Assembly: GCF_029051685.1 (NCBI RefSeq)
Contig: NZ_JAACFT010000026.1
Coordinates: 52,685-116,684 of the forward strand
Direction of reading: 5' to 3'
Length of the DNA: 64,000 bases
Origin: Bradyrhizobium sp. CSA207
GTDB taxonomy: Bacteria; Pseudomonadota; Alphaproteobacteria; Rhizobiales; Xanthobacteraceae
Under the pieces are notes generated by a model. It did not search any database and was not told where the DNA came from. It saw nothing but the letters and a program-made list of their open reading frames with translations. The stretch's first letter is position 1. The number at the start of each line of letters is the position of its first letter. A program made the translations under genes and the position numbers. This document shows positions 27,250-36,133 of this stretch, in pieces.

Positions 27250-28464
27250 TAAACAGACTGCCCCATAGGCTGACGGAACCCTGGCCCTCCGCGATGTTAG
27301 AAACGCCAAGATTGCGGCGATCAGCAGCAGGACGGCGCTGGCCGCGAACGTCGTCTGGTAGCCCCCGAGATCGAACAGCGCGCCGCCGATGACCGCCCCC
27401 ATGGTGATCGCGAGCTGGATGACCGCCACCATGAGACCGCCGCCAGCTTCGGCGTCCTGCGGCAGGGACCACGCCAGCCAAGTCCACCAGCCGACCGGCG
27501 CCGCCGTGCCGATCAGCCCCCAGATGCCTAATACCGTCACGGCGACGGAGAGATGTTCGCCGAAGCCGATGAGAATCGCGGCGATCGAGGCCATCGACAC
27601 AGGAATGACGATCAGCGTCCGGTAGAGCCCCTCTTTCAGGAAACCTCCGATGAGGCTCGTGCCGACGAATCCCGCGACGCCGATCATGAGGAGAACCAGC
27701 GACAGGATCGAGGCATCGACACGCGTCACGGTCTCGAGGAAGGGCCGTACATAGGTGAAGAGCGCGAACTGTCCCATGAAGAAGAGCCCGGCCGACGCGA
27801 GCCCCAAGGCAATCAGCGGCCGGTTCAGCATCCTGAACAGGTTTCCCGACCCCGGCACATGATCCGCTTTCATTGAGGGCAAGCTGACCATTTGCCAGCA
27901 AAAGACGATCACAGCGACTGGCACGAGGCAGAAGAAGGCGCCGTGCCAGCCGATGATCGAACCCAGGAAGCTTCCGAGCGGGGCGGCAATCACGGTTGCA
28001 AGCGCGTTGCCGCCGTTGAAGATCGCGAGCGCCCTCGGAACGTCATGCTCCGGCACGAGCTGCATCGCAGTCGCGGCCGACATCGACCAGAATCCGCCGA
28101 TGACGACCCCGATCAGCGCCCGCCCGATCATGAAGACCAGAAAATTCGGGGCAAGCGCCACGATCGTCCCCGAGACCGCCATCACGCCCGTCAGCGAAAG
28201 CAGCAGGACCTTACGGTCGAGCCGACCGGCCAGCGTGGAAATGAAGAGGCTCGTCATGACGGCGAACGCACCGGACACGGCGATCGCCTGTCCTGCCTGT
28301 CCCTCGCTCACCTGGAGATCGGACGCGATCGGGGTGAGCAGGCTGACGGGCATGAACTCCGAAGCGATGAGCGCGAAGACACAGAGCGCCATCGCGAAAA
28401 CCCCGCTCCAGTGGGTGGTGCGTTCCTCGACGTCGCGCGTCGCGGACGAAAGCCGAGCTGACAT
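27217..28464 (-). CDS. MFS transporter (sugar/drug efflux type), frame ends inside tRNA-Ser
   Basis: A 415-aa, 12-helix major facilitator. GRALIGVVIGGFWSMSAA resembles the motif of the arabinose/sugar efflux MFS group, and FISTLAGRLDRKVLLL is a motif A-like loop. The last ~20 residues, ending WRRGRDSNPR, are translated from the antisense strand of tRNA-Ser, and the stop codon lies at 27217-27219 within it. The native C-terminus is therefore probably lost or replaced, perhaps by an insertion beside the tRNA. It diverges from a Tat-type hydrolase gene, sharing a palindrome-rich promoter region. Confidence 0.85.
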   Translation of the reverse strand: MSARLSSATRDVEERTTHWSGVFAMALCVFALIASEFMPVSLLTPIASDLQVSEGQAGQAIAVSGAFAVMTSLFISTLAGRLDRKVLLLSLTGVMAVSGTIVALAPNFLVFMIGRALIGVVIGGFWSMSAATAMQLVPEHDVPRALAIFNGGNALATVIAAPLGSFLGSIIGWHGAFFCLVPVAVIVFCWQMVSLPSMKADHVPGSGNLFRMLNRPLIALGLASAGLFFMGQFALFTYVRPFLETVTRVDASILSLVLLMIGVAGFVGTSLIGGFLKEGLYRTLIVIPVSMASIAAILIGFGEHLSVAVTVLGIWGLIGTAAPVGWWTWLAWSLPQDAEAGGGLMVAVIQLAITMGAVIGGALFDLGGYQTTFAASAVLLLIAAILAFLTSRRARVPSAYGAVCLWRRGRDSNPR

Positions 28465-28949
28465 CTTGTTCTACTCCCGAAGCTACATGGGCACAGGATG
28501 CAGCCACCCGCCGAGCGGTCGTGCAGGGCGCTAGTGGAGTTTCCCGGATTGTGATGGATTGCCGCTGTGTCCGGCTGAACCTGGATGTCGTCGGCACGAT
28601 GCTGGGCGAAACAGTTCGCCGATCAGACGCCGGGCCGATCCGTTGCGAGGTAGATAGCGACAGTCTCATCGCCGAGTAGCGCTTCCGAATTGCACGTAGC
28701 CATGAGCCGGATTCATCAATCCAGGAATCATCCAAGAATCATCCAAGAATCACTCCAAGAGCCGGTGCGAAACGGTGCAGCAAGTTCTTCCGGGTGATCG
28801 GCGATTGATGAATCTGATTCATGGCTACATGCGGATTTTGCGAGCTAATCGCATTGCGCCGTCCCAACTATTCTCGTCTCAAACGATCGCAGCGCTGCCG
28901 AGCGGCCAAGCGGGGTTGCTTGCCCCAGGCGATCCAAGGAGACAGAACA
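28465..28949. promoter_or_regulatory. 485-base divergent control region between MFS and hydrolase genes
   Basis: No gene is convincing here. It contains two 25-base arms, 28696-28720 and 28804-28828, that are inverted copies matching at 22 of 25 positions. The right arm itself includes the perfect palindrome ATGAATC-T-GATTCAT. Between them is a triple direct repeat of AATCATCCAAG (28725-28759). Such symmetry between divergent genes fits binding of a LysR-type regulator, such as the one encoded at 30654-31547. A good ribosome binding site, AAGGAGA at 28936-28942, precedes the hydrolase ATG. Confidence 0.65.
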
Positions 28950-30065
28950 ATGAACCAGCAGATTGGAATTGAAAACGCGGTGGAGCCTGGATCCAGCGTG
29001 GACTTCGGCCGGCGCGACGTCCTGAAACTGACTGGCGCTGGCGTCACCGCGCTCGGCGCGGCCTTGCTCTTCAACATCCCCTTCGCAAAGGCTCAAGACA
29101 TGTCCAACGGTGCGAACAACTTCTATACCAGCGATCGGGTGACGCTCGAGAAGGTCGCCTTCAAGAATCAGTACCGGATGAACGTCGCCGGCAATCTCTT
29201 CATCCCGACGGATCTCGACCGGGCTGCGCGGCATCCCGCGCTCGTGGTCGGCCACCCGATGGGCGCCGTGAAGGAGCAGAGCGCCAACCTCTATGCGACC
29301 AAAATGGCCGAACAGGGCTTCGTCGCTATGTCCATCGATCTGCCCTTCTGGGGTGAAAGCGAAGGCGAGCCGCGCAATTTGGTGTCGCCGGAGGCGTATG
29401 CCGAAGCTTTCAGCGCCGCGGTCGACTTCCTGGGCACCCGGCCGTTCGTTGATCGGGAACGGATCGGCGGCATCGGTATCTGCGGCAGCGGCAGCTTCAT
29501 CATCAGCGCGGCCAAGATCGATCCGCGCTTGAAGGCGATCGCAACGGTCAGCATGTACGACATGGGCGCCGTCAACCGGGATGCGCTCAACAAGTCGCTG
29601 TCAGTCGAGCAGCGTAAGGCCATCATCGCCGCAGGTGCCGAGAAACGATATGCCGAGTTCGAGGGTGGCTCGATCGAGGTTGCAGGCGGCACGGATCTCG
29701 TGCTGACCGCCGATACCCATCCGATCCAGCGCGAGTTCTTCGATTTCTATCGCACGCCCCGCGGCGAGTTCACGCCGCCCGGTGCATCCGCCCAAAGGAC
29801 GACGAAGCCGACGGTCACCAGCAACGTCAAATTCATGAACTTCTATCCGTTCAGTGACATCGATACGATCTCTCCGCGTCCGATGCTGTTCATCAGCGGG
29901 GATCAGGCCCATTCCAAGGAGTTCAGCGAAGACGCCTACAGGCGCGCGGCCGAGCCGAAGGAGCTTGTCTGGGTTCGCGGCGCCGGCCACGTCGATCTCT
30001 ACGACCAAGTGGACCTCATTCCGTTCGATAAGCTGACCAGCTTCTTCAGTCGGCGCCTCGCGTAA
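28950..30065 (+). CDS. Exported alpha/beta hydrolase (YcjY/dienelactone-hydrolase-like) with Tat-type signal
   Basis: A 371-aa protein. A twin-arginine-type signal, FGRRDVLKLTGAGVTALGAA, precedes a hydrolase domain with VVGHPMGAVKEQSANLYA, DLPFWGESEGEPRN and the nucleophile elbow GICGSGSF; Asp and His (GDQAHSKEF, GAGHVDLYD) complete a likely triad. It resembles YcjY/DltE-like peptidase-family hydrolases; the substrate is unknown. ATG at 28950 is supported by AAGGAGA 8 bases upstream. It is followed by a cyclophilin-like gene and a LysR regulator on the same strand. Confidence 0.83.
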   Translation: MNQQIGIENAVEPGSSVDFGRRDVLKLTGAGVTALGAALLFNIPFAKAQDMSNGANNFYTSDRVTLEKVAFKNQYRMNVAGNLFIPTDLDRAARHPALVVGHPMGAVKEQSANLYATKMAEQGFVAMSIDLPFWGESEGEPRNLVSPEAYAEAFSAAVDFLGTRPFVDRERIGGIGICGSGSFIISAAKIDPRLKAIATVSMYDMGAVNRDALNKSLSVEQRKAIIAAGAEKRYAEFEGGSIEVAGGTDLVLTADTHPIQREFFDFYRTPRGEFTPPGASAQRTTKPTVTSNVKFMNFYPFSDIDTISPRPMLFISGDQAHSKEFSEDAYRRAAEPKELVWVRGAGHVDLYDQVDLIPFDKLTSFFSRRLA

Positions 30066-30157
30066 GCGGGGTCGCTCGGGCATCCGACCAAGAGGCTCGC
30101 ATGCCCTCCCTTGTCCGGTGACCGATAAGGCCGCTGCCAAACGAAGGCACGACGTCG

Positions 30158-30568
30158 ATGCTGAAACCCCTGCTGACCGCTTCGGTCATCACACTCGGAA
30201 TGGCTGGACCTGCCATGGCGCAAGAACGCATTCGTATCTCGTCCGAATGGGGCGAGGTTACTGCCGTCCTCGTCGACAACGACGCGACCCAATCGCTGAT
30301 CCGGATGCTGCCGGTCACGATCGAGATGCGCGACCATCTCCGCCAGGAGAAGACCGGAAACCTGCCGTCGCCCTTGCCTGAAACACGGCGGCAGCAGGAG
30401 TTTTCCGTCGGCACGCTTGGCCTGTGGAGCCGCGACCACTTCGTCATTTACTATCGCGCCGGACGCGTCCCCAACCCCGGCATCATCATTCTCGGCCAGG
30501 TGACGGGCGACGTTTCGATCTTCGACCGGCCCGGGTCGGTCTCGGTCCGGGTCGAACGCGGCAACTGA
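30158..30568 (+). CDS. Exported cyclophilin-like domain protein
   Basis: A 136-aa protein with a signal peptide (LLTASVITLGMAGPAMAQ) and a domain resembling the bacterial cyclophilin-like fold family: LPVTIEMRDHLRQEKTGNLP, then YSIGTLGLW-type FSVGTLGLWSRDHFVIYY. Such proteins often sit next to hydrolase/oxidoreductase and LysR genes as here; activity is not established. It lies 92 bases after the exported hydrolase. Confidence 0.72.
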   Translation: MLKPLLTASVITLGMAGPAMAQERIRISSEWGEVTAVLVDNDATQSLIRMLPVTIEMRDHLRQEKTGNLPSPLPETRRQQEFSVGTLGLWSRDHFVIYYRAGRVPNPGIIILGQVTGDVSIFDRPGSVSVRVERGN

Positions 30569-30653
30569 TTCCTCCGGCGAATGACCAACCACCGCTGTGT
30601 CGGCGCTTGGTTCTGCGCTATAATGCCGCCTCGATTATGAGAGGGATTCATGA

Positions 30654-31547
30654 GTGTCGCGACAGAACGTCAATGGCCTGCTCGCGTTCCTTGCCGTCGC
30701 GCGGGAGCGCAGCTTTACCCGCGCCGCGGCGAGGTTCGGTGTCTCACAATCGGCGCTGAGCCATACGATCCGCCAGCTCGAGGCCCGGCTTGGCGTGCGC
30801 CTGCTCACCCGCACCACGCGCGCCGTCGTCCCGACGGAAGCGGGAGAGAGGCTTCTGGAGCGGATCGGTCCCCACTTCGACCAGATCGAGATCGAGATCG
30901 ATGCTCTGAACGAGCTGCGGGAGAAGCCGGCCGGGACCATCCGGATCGTCGCGCCTGACTATGCCATCAGCAGCATCCTGTGGCCCAAGCTGAAGCGCTT
31001 TCTCCCGAAATACCCCGAGATCAAGGTCGAGCTCCTGCTCGACAACGGACTTACCGATATCGTGACCGAGCGCTTTGACGCCGGCGTGCGCATGGGCGAG
31101 CAGCTCGCGAAGGACATGATCTCCGCCCGCATCGGTCCTGATTTTCGCTTCGCCGTCGTCGGCGCCAAATCCTACCTTGCCGGGCGTTCGAAGCCGGAGA
31201 AGCCCCAGGATCTCATGCAGCACGACTGCATCAACTATCGCTTCCCGACGTCCGGCGCGCTCTATGTCTGGGAGTTCGAGGAGGCCGGCCGCGAGATCAA
31301 GATTCGCGTGGACGGACAGCTCGTCTTCAACAACATCTTTCATGTGCTGGATGGAGCGCTCGCCGGCCGTGGCCTCGCCTACGTGCCGGAGGAAATTGCG
31401 CTTCCATACATCGCGAAAGGGCAGCTCCAGCGCGTGCTCGAAGGTTGGTCGCCGTACTGGGATGGCTACCATCTCTATTACCCGAGCCGTCGGCAGTCTT
31501 CGCCTGCCTTCGTTGCCCTGGTCGAGGCGTTGCGTCATCGTGAGTGA
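30654..31547 (+). CDS. LysR-family transcriptional regulator
   Basis: A 297-aa regulator with an N-terminal winged helix-turn-helix (FTRAAARFGVSQSALSHTIR) and a type 2 periplasmic-binding-like effector domain (PAGTIRIVAPDYAISSILW onward). The GTG at 30654 is taken as start because GAGAGGG lies about 8 bases upstream. TATAAT at 30619-30624 may be a -10 element. It likely controls the divergent MFS/hydrolase genes; the co-inducer is unknown. Confidence 0.9.
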   Translation: MSRQNVNGLLAFLAVARERSFTRAAARFGVSQSALSHTIRQLEARLGVRLLTRTTRAVVPTEAGERLLERIGPHFDQIEIEIDALNELREKPAGTIRIVAPDYAISSILWPKLKRFLPKYPEIKVELLLDNGLTDIVTERFDAGVRMGEQLAKDMISARIGPDFRFAVVGAKSYLAGRSKPEKPQDLMQHDCINYRFPTSGALYVWEFEEAGREIKIRVDGQLVFNNIFHVLDGALAGRGLAYVPEEIALPYIAKGQLQRVLEGWSPYWDGYHLYYPSRRQSSPAFVALVEALRHRE

Positions 31548-31611
31548 ATTTGCCATGAAATTTGCCATGACGAGCGCACTTTCGCCGAATGCTTGTTCCC
31601 AGTCCGTCATC

Positions 31612-32511
31612 TCAAGAAGCCCGCTCCGCCAGCACCGTCCGCGCCGTCGCCACGAACGCCTGCGCCGCCGGCGACAGCGTTCGGCCCTGACGCTGCAGCA
31701 GCGATACCGGGCGGGTGATGGCCGGGCGCACGAGCGGTTTTGCGATCAGCGTTGGAAACTGATCGGCCGGGAGCATCGTCGCGGGAAGGATGGCAAGGCC
31801 GAGGCCCTGCGCCGTCATGGCGAGCGCGGTGTTGATCAGCGTCACCTGATAGGTCGGGGCGAGGTGCTTGCCCTGCGCGCCGAGGGCCTGATCGATCTGC
31901 ATGCGGATTCGTGTCTCGCGCCGCATCGCGATCGTCGGCAGCTGCGCCAGTTCGTCCCATGTCAGCGCGCGCCGCGCGGCGAAGTCTGCGGTGCGCCGAC
32001 CGATCGCGCTCAGCCGCCCGCGGGTCAGCGTCTCGATCGTCATCTCCGCGATCTCTCCTTCCACGCTGCCGATCGCGAACTCCGCATCGGTTGCGATCAG
32101 GCGCGGAACGAGATCGTCGGCGGCGACGTCCTGCATGTCGATTTCGATGTCAGGATAGGTCGCGCCGAATTTTGCGAGCACCGCAGGCAGCAGCGCCGAT
32201 GCGGCGCCGGCCGAGGCGACGAACGCGACGCGTCCGGCGCGCGCCTGCGCGAGATCACGCATGCGCCGTGACAGACCCCGTGCGTCGCCCAGCATGCGTT
32301 CGGCGGCATGAAACGCCTCGTCGGCGGCCAGCGTCGGCTGCACCGAGCGCGTGGAGCGGTCGAACAGCTTTACGCCGAGCTGGACTTCGAGCTGCTGGAT
32401 CAACAGGCTCGCCGCCGATTGCGTGATGCCAAGCTCGCGCGCGGCCCGCGTGATGCTGTGCGTGCGATACACGCCGGTGAAGGCCAGCAATTGCCGCAGG
32501 GTAGTATTCAT
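31612..32511 (-). CDS. LysR-family transcriptional regulator
   Basis: A 299-aa regulator: the winged helix (SITRAARELGITQSAASLLIQ) is at the N-terminus, the effector domain from about residue 90. It diverges from the FAD monooxygenase / Bug receptor pair and likely controls it. ATG at 32511 (MNTTLRQLLAF) is the first ATG in frame. Convergent with the LysR gene at 30654, 64 bases apart. Confidence 0.9.
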   Translation of the reverse strand: MNTTLRQLLAFTGVYRTHSITRAARELGITQSAASLLIQQLEVQLGVKLFDRSTRSVQPTLAADEAFHAAERMLGDARGLSRRMRDLAQARAGRVAFVASAGAASALLPAVLAKFGATYPDIEIDMQDVAADDLVPRLIATDAEFAIGSVEGEIAEMTIETLTRGRLSAIGRRTADFAARRALTWDELAQLPTIAMRRETRIRMQIDQALGAQGKHLAPTYQVTLINTALAMTAQGLGLAILPATMLPADQFPTLIAKPLVRPAITRPVSLLQRQGRTLSPAAQAFVATARTVLAERAS

Positions 32512-32544
32512 AGGCAAATCTCATGAATTGATGAGTTCTTTCCG

Positions 32545-32559
32545 GCTTATCTTATAAGC
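32545..32559. promoter_or_regulatory. Candidate LysR operator
   Basis: GCTTAT-CTT-ATAAGC is a perfect 6-3-6 palindrome in the 111-base gap between the divergent LysR and FAD monooxygenase genes. Its size and place fit a LysR-type binding site; this is inference. Confidence 0.45.
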
Positions 32560-32622
32560 GGCCCTGCAATAAAATGCATGCTGGGTCCACGGCGATGACC
32601 GCGGCCATGCAGGGATGGGAAA

Positions 32623-34263
32623 ATGAGGACACAGGTGCTGGTCGTAGGCGCTGGACCCGTGGGGCTGACCGCGGCAATGGATCTGGCCTCGCGCGGGATC
32701 GACGTCGTCGTCGCGGAGGTCCGCCACGCCGGCGATCCGCCCAGCGTCAAATGCAATCACGTCTCGGCACGCTCGATGGAAATCTTCCGCCGGCTCGGCG
32801 TGGCCGCAAAGCTGCGCGACGCAGGCCTGCCTGCGGACTTCCCCAATGATTGCTCCTATCGGACCACGGCGACCGGCATCGAGCTTTGTCGCATCGACAT
32901 CCCCTCCCGCGCGCGTCGCTACAGCGCAACCGGCGGCCCCGATACCTGGTGGCCGACGCCTGAGCCGCCGCACCGGATCAACCAAGTCTATCTTGAACCG
33001 ATCCTGTTCGGCCATGCCGCCGCCCAGCCGCACATCACCATTCTGGCGCGCACGGAAATCACCGAACTCGAACAGGCCGACGATGAAGTGGTCGCACTGG
33101 CCCGAGACCTCGACAGCGGAAGCTCGCTGCGCATCGAAGCCAGCTTTGTGATCGGGTGCGACGGCAGCCGTTCCCTTGTCCGCAAATCAATCGGTGCGAG
33201 CCTGTCCGGGACGCCGGTGATCCAGCGCGTGCAATCGACCTTTATCGAAGCCCCGCAACTCAAGCAGCTGATGGGAGCGCACAGGCCTGCCTGGATGGTG
33301 CTCTCGCTCAACCCGCGACGTTCGGGCACCACGGTTGCGATCGACGGTCACAATCGTTGGCTGATCCACAATCATCTCAAGCCCGACGAGCCCGAGTTCG
33401 ATTCGGTCGATCGGGACTGGGCCATCCGCGCCATTCTCGGTGTCGACGAGCGCTTTGAATACCGGGTTCTCAGCAAGGAGGACTGGGTCGGGCGCCGGCT
33501 GGTGGCCGATCGTTTTCGCGACCGCAGGGTCTTCATCTGCGGCGACGCCGCGCATCTGTGGATGCCCTATGCGGGCTACGGCATGAACGCGGGCATCGCC
33601 GATGCCGTCGATCTCTGCTGGCAGTTGGCGGCGCATCTGAACGGATGGGCGCCCGCTGCGATCCTCGACGCTTACGAGGCCGAGCGTCAGCCCATCACCG
33701 AACAGGTCTCGCGTTTTGCCATGGATCACGCGATGGCCATGATGGCGCAGCGCGGCGGCGTATCGGCCGAGATCGAGGACGATACGCCGCGCGGTCACGC
33801 CGCACGCGCAGCGCTGGCAAAGGCGGCCTACGATCTCAACGTGCAGCAATATTGCTGCGCCGGACTGAATTTTGGCTACTACTACGATGCTTCGCCGATC
33901 ATCGCCTATGATGGCGCGACGCCGCCGGCCTACACGATGGGAAGCTTCACGCCCTCCACCGTGCCTGGCGCACGCGCACCGCATTTTTTCCTGCGCGACG
34001 GACGGTCACTCTACGACGCATTTGGACCGGGCTACACACTGTTGCGGTTCGATCCAACGATCGACATGGTGCGACTGCTATCCGTTGCGAAGGAGCGCGG
34101 CATTCCGCTCGCGCTGATCGACATCGCGCCGGACGAGGCGAATGGCGCGTATGCCGAGAAGCTCGTCCTGGTACGACCCGACCAGCACATCGCCTGGTGC
34201 GGGCAGGTCGCGCCCGAAAATCCTGGAGCCTTGTTGGCGCGGATCACCGGCGCGGTGATGTGA
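32623..34263 (+). CDS. FAD-dependent aromatic monooxygenase (PheA/MhpA-like)
   Basis: A 546-aa class A flavoprotein hydroxylase. Dinucleotide fold VLVVGAGPVGLTAAMDLA at the N-terminus, FVIGCDGSRSLVRKSIGA (DG motif) near 180, and VFICGDAAHLWMPYAGYGMNAG-type GD motif near 305; the C-terminal ~130 residues match the thioredoxin-like domain of phenol and resorcinol hydroxylases. Expected to hydroxylate a phenolic or related substrate with NAD(P)H and O2. It is followed by a Bug-type receptor gene and diverges from a LysR gene, suggesting uptake and oxidation of one organic acid; the substrate is unknown. Confidence 0.88.
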   Translation: MRTQVLVVGAGPVGLTAAMDLASRGIDVVVAEVRHAGDPPSVKCNHVSARSMEIFRRLGVAAKLRDAGLPADFPNDCSYRTTATGIELCRIDIPSRARRYSATGGPDTWWPTPEPPHRINQVYLEPILFGHAAAQPHITILARTEITELEQADDEVVALARDLDSGSSLRIEASFVIGCDGSRSLVRKSIGASLSGTPVIQRVQSTFIEAPQLKQLMGAHRPAWMVLSLNPRRSGTTVAIDGHNRWLIHNHLKPDEPEFDSVDRDWAIRAILGVDERFEYRVLSKEDWVGRRLVADRFRDRRVFICGDAAHLWMPYAGYGMNAGIADAVDLCWQLAAHLNGWAPAAILDAYEAERQPITEQVSRFAMDHAMAMMAQRGGVSAEIEDDTPRGHAARAALAKAAYDLNVQQYCCAGLNFGYYYDASPIIAYDGATPPAYTMGSFTPSTVPGARAPHFFLRDGRSLYDAFGPGYTLLRFDPTIDMVRLLSVAKERGIPLALIDIAPDEANGAYAEKLVLVRPDQHIAWCGQVAPENPGALLARITGAVM

Positions 34264-34318
34264 CGACGCGGCCGACCGGGCGTCGGCCACAAACGAAAAA
34301 CGCACTGAGGAGGAGAAC

Positions 34319-35299
34319 GTGTTTCACGTTGCAAGGCGCCGCATTCTGGCCGTGCTGACGGCCGCGATTTTCGCCGTGCTGCCGCTAAAGGCCATTGAAG
34401 CGGCCTATCCGGAGCAATTGATCAAAATCATCGTGACCTTCCCGCCCGGCGGCAGCGCCGACACCGTTATCCGTGCGCTCGAGCCGTTGGTCACCGCCGA
34501 GCTCAAGCAGAGCCTGGTGATCGAGAACCGCGCCGGGGCGGGAGGCAACATCGGCATGGCCGCGGTCGCACAGGCAAGGCCCGACGGCTACACGCTCGGT
34601 GTCGCACCGGCCGGAGCGTTGACAGTGAACCCGCACCTCAATTCGTCGATGCCATTCGATCCCAAGGATCTCGCGCCCATCACCCTGCTTGCGGAAATTC
34701 CCTTTGTGCTCGTCGCGTCCGCGGACATGCCTGCGCACACCACCGCCGAAATGATCGCGCTCGCCAAGTCCAAGCCCGGCGCCCTGTCGATCGGACATGG
34801 CGGCAATTCGACGGCGATGCATCTGACGGCAGCGCTGTTCACGCAGAAGACCGGCATCACCATGGAGCTGGTTCCGTATCGCGGGACAGCGCCGGCGACG
34901 GTCGACGTCCTCGCGGGACACGTCCCCTTCGCGGTGCTGGATATCCCCGCATCAAGGCAGTTGATCCTCGAGGGCAAGCTCAACGCGATCGGCGTCTCGT
35001 CGGCGGCACGGCTTGCGTCATTGCCCGACGTGCCGACTCTCGCCGAGAGCGGGATCGCTGGCTTCGAATCGGTAGGCTGGTTCGGGCTGGTTGCGCCGGC
35101 CGGTACGCCTGCGGGCATCGTCGGCCGGTTGAACGAAGCCTTTGTGAAAGCCCTGAAAGACCCGTCGGTGGTCGAGAAGATCCGGACCCTCGGCGCAGAG
35201 CCCGCGCCGACGTCGCCGGAGCAGTTCGGCCGCTTCATTCAGAGCGAAAGCACCAAATGGCGCAAACTCATCAGCGAGGCCGGCATCAAAGGCAATTAG
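34319..35299 (+). CDS. Bug-family tripartite tricarboxylate transporter receptor
   Basis: A 326-aa periplasmic receptor with a signal peptide (ILAVLTAAIFAVLPLKAIEA) and family blocks IIVTFPPGGSADTVIRALEP, VIENRAGAGGNIGMAAVA and DGYTLGVAPAGAL. The GTG start at 34319 has GAGGAGGAGA just upstream. It lies 55 bases after the FAD monooxygenase and probably binds a related carboxylate. TctA/TctB membrane subunits are not nearby. Confidence 0.88.
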   Translation: MFHVARRRILAVLTAAIFAVLPLKAIEAAYPEQLIKIIVTFPPGGSADTVIRALEPLVTAELKQSLVIENRAGAGGNIGMAAVAQARPDGYTLGVAPAGALTVNPHLNSSMPFDPKDLAPITLLAEIPFVLVASADMPAHTTAEMIALAKSKPGALSIGHGGNSTAMHLTAALFTQKTGITMELVPYRGTAPATVDVLAGHVPFAVLDIPASRQLILEGKLNAIGVSSAARLASLPDVPTLAESGIAGFESVGWFGLVAPAGTPAGIVGRLNEAFVKALKDPSVVEKIRTLGAEPAPTSPEQFGRFIQSESTKWRKLISEAGIKGN

Positions 35300-35314
35300 A
35301 TTCGGCATCTGGGA

Positions 35315-36133
35315 TCAAGCCACCCCAACCGGCTTCTCCAGATCCGCCCAGATCTTCGCAAAGTACTCCTGGAACGCTGCATCGGTCCGCAGCGCGGCCG
35401 GGTCGCGGCCGGCCCGGGGCAGGTTGATGATATGCAGTGCGCGCACCGTCGCGGGCCGCGCGCTCAGCACCAGCACGCGATCGGCCATGGCGATGGCCTC
35501 GCCGATGTCGTGGGTGACGAGAATGGCGCTCTTGCCGCGCTCGGCGATGATGCGGGAGACGTCGGCCTGCATCAGCAAACGGGTCTGGAAATCGAGCGCC
35601 GAAAACGGCTCGTCGAGCAGGATCACTTCGGGATCGAACGCGAGCGTGCGCATGATGGCGACGCGCTGGCGCATGCCGCCGGACAGCGCCGCCGGCTTGG
35701 CGTGCTCGAAGCCGGCGAGGCCATAGGTCTTGATCAGCTCCAGCGCGATCTCGCGCGCACGAGCCTTGGGCGTCTTCCGGACTTCGAGGCCGAGCATGAC
35801 GTTGTCGAGCACGCTGCGCCAGGGCAGCAGCAGATCCTTTTGCAGCATGTAGCCGACATGGCCGGCGGCATCGCCGACGCGGCGGCCAGCGACCTCGACA
35901 TGGCCGCGGGTCGGCCGCAACAGGCCCGCGATCGCGTTGAACAGCGTGGACTTGCCGCAGCCCGACGGGCCGACGATCGCAAGCGTCTCGCCGCGGTAGA
36001 GCTCGAAATCCACTTTGCGGATCGCCTCGACCGGGCGGCCGCCGCCCTCGAAGGTGACGCCGACATTCTCGGCCCGCAGCACGACCGGCGCGGCGTCCGC
36101 GGGGCGGGTGATGTCCTGCGCGAGCGCGTTCAT
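35315..36133 (-). CDS. ABC transporter ATP-binding protein (SsuB/TauB/ThiZ type)
   Basis: A 272-aa ATPase: Walker A GPSGCGKST, Q-loop YMLQKDLLLPW, signature LSGGMRQR, Walker B VILLDEPFSALD and switch His in VTHDIGEA. It energises uptake for the operon's permease (36956-37753) and receptor (38878-39891). The ATG at 36133 overlaps the rutD stop (ATGA). With rutBCD in the same operon, the likely substrate is a pyrimidine or a ureido compound; that is inference. Confidence 0.9.
   Translation of the reverse strand: MNALAQDITRPADAAPVVLRAENVGVTFEGGGRPVEAIRKVDFELYRGETLAIVGPSGCGKSTLFNAIAGLLRPTRGHVEVAGRRVGDAAGHVGYMLQKDLLLPWRSVLDNVMLGLEVRKTPKARAREIALELIKTYGLAGFEHAKPAALSGGMRQRVAIMRTLAFDPEVILLDEPFSALDFQTRLLMQADVSRIIAERGKSAILVTHDIGEAIAMADRVLVLSARPATVRALHIINLPRAGRDPAALRTDAAFQEYFAKIWADLEKPVGVA

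Noticed and set aside
28723..28759. Triple AATCATCCAAG repeat as a CRISPR or phage attachment site
   Set aside because: Units are only 11-12 bases with no spacers; a regulatory role in the divergent promoter is more likely.
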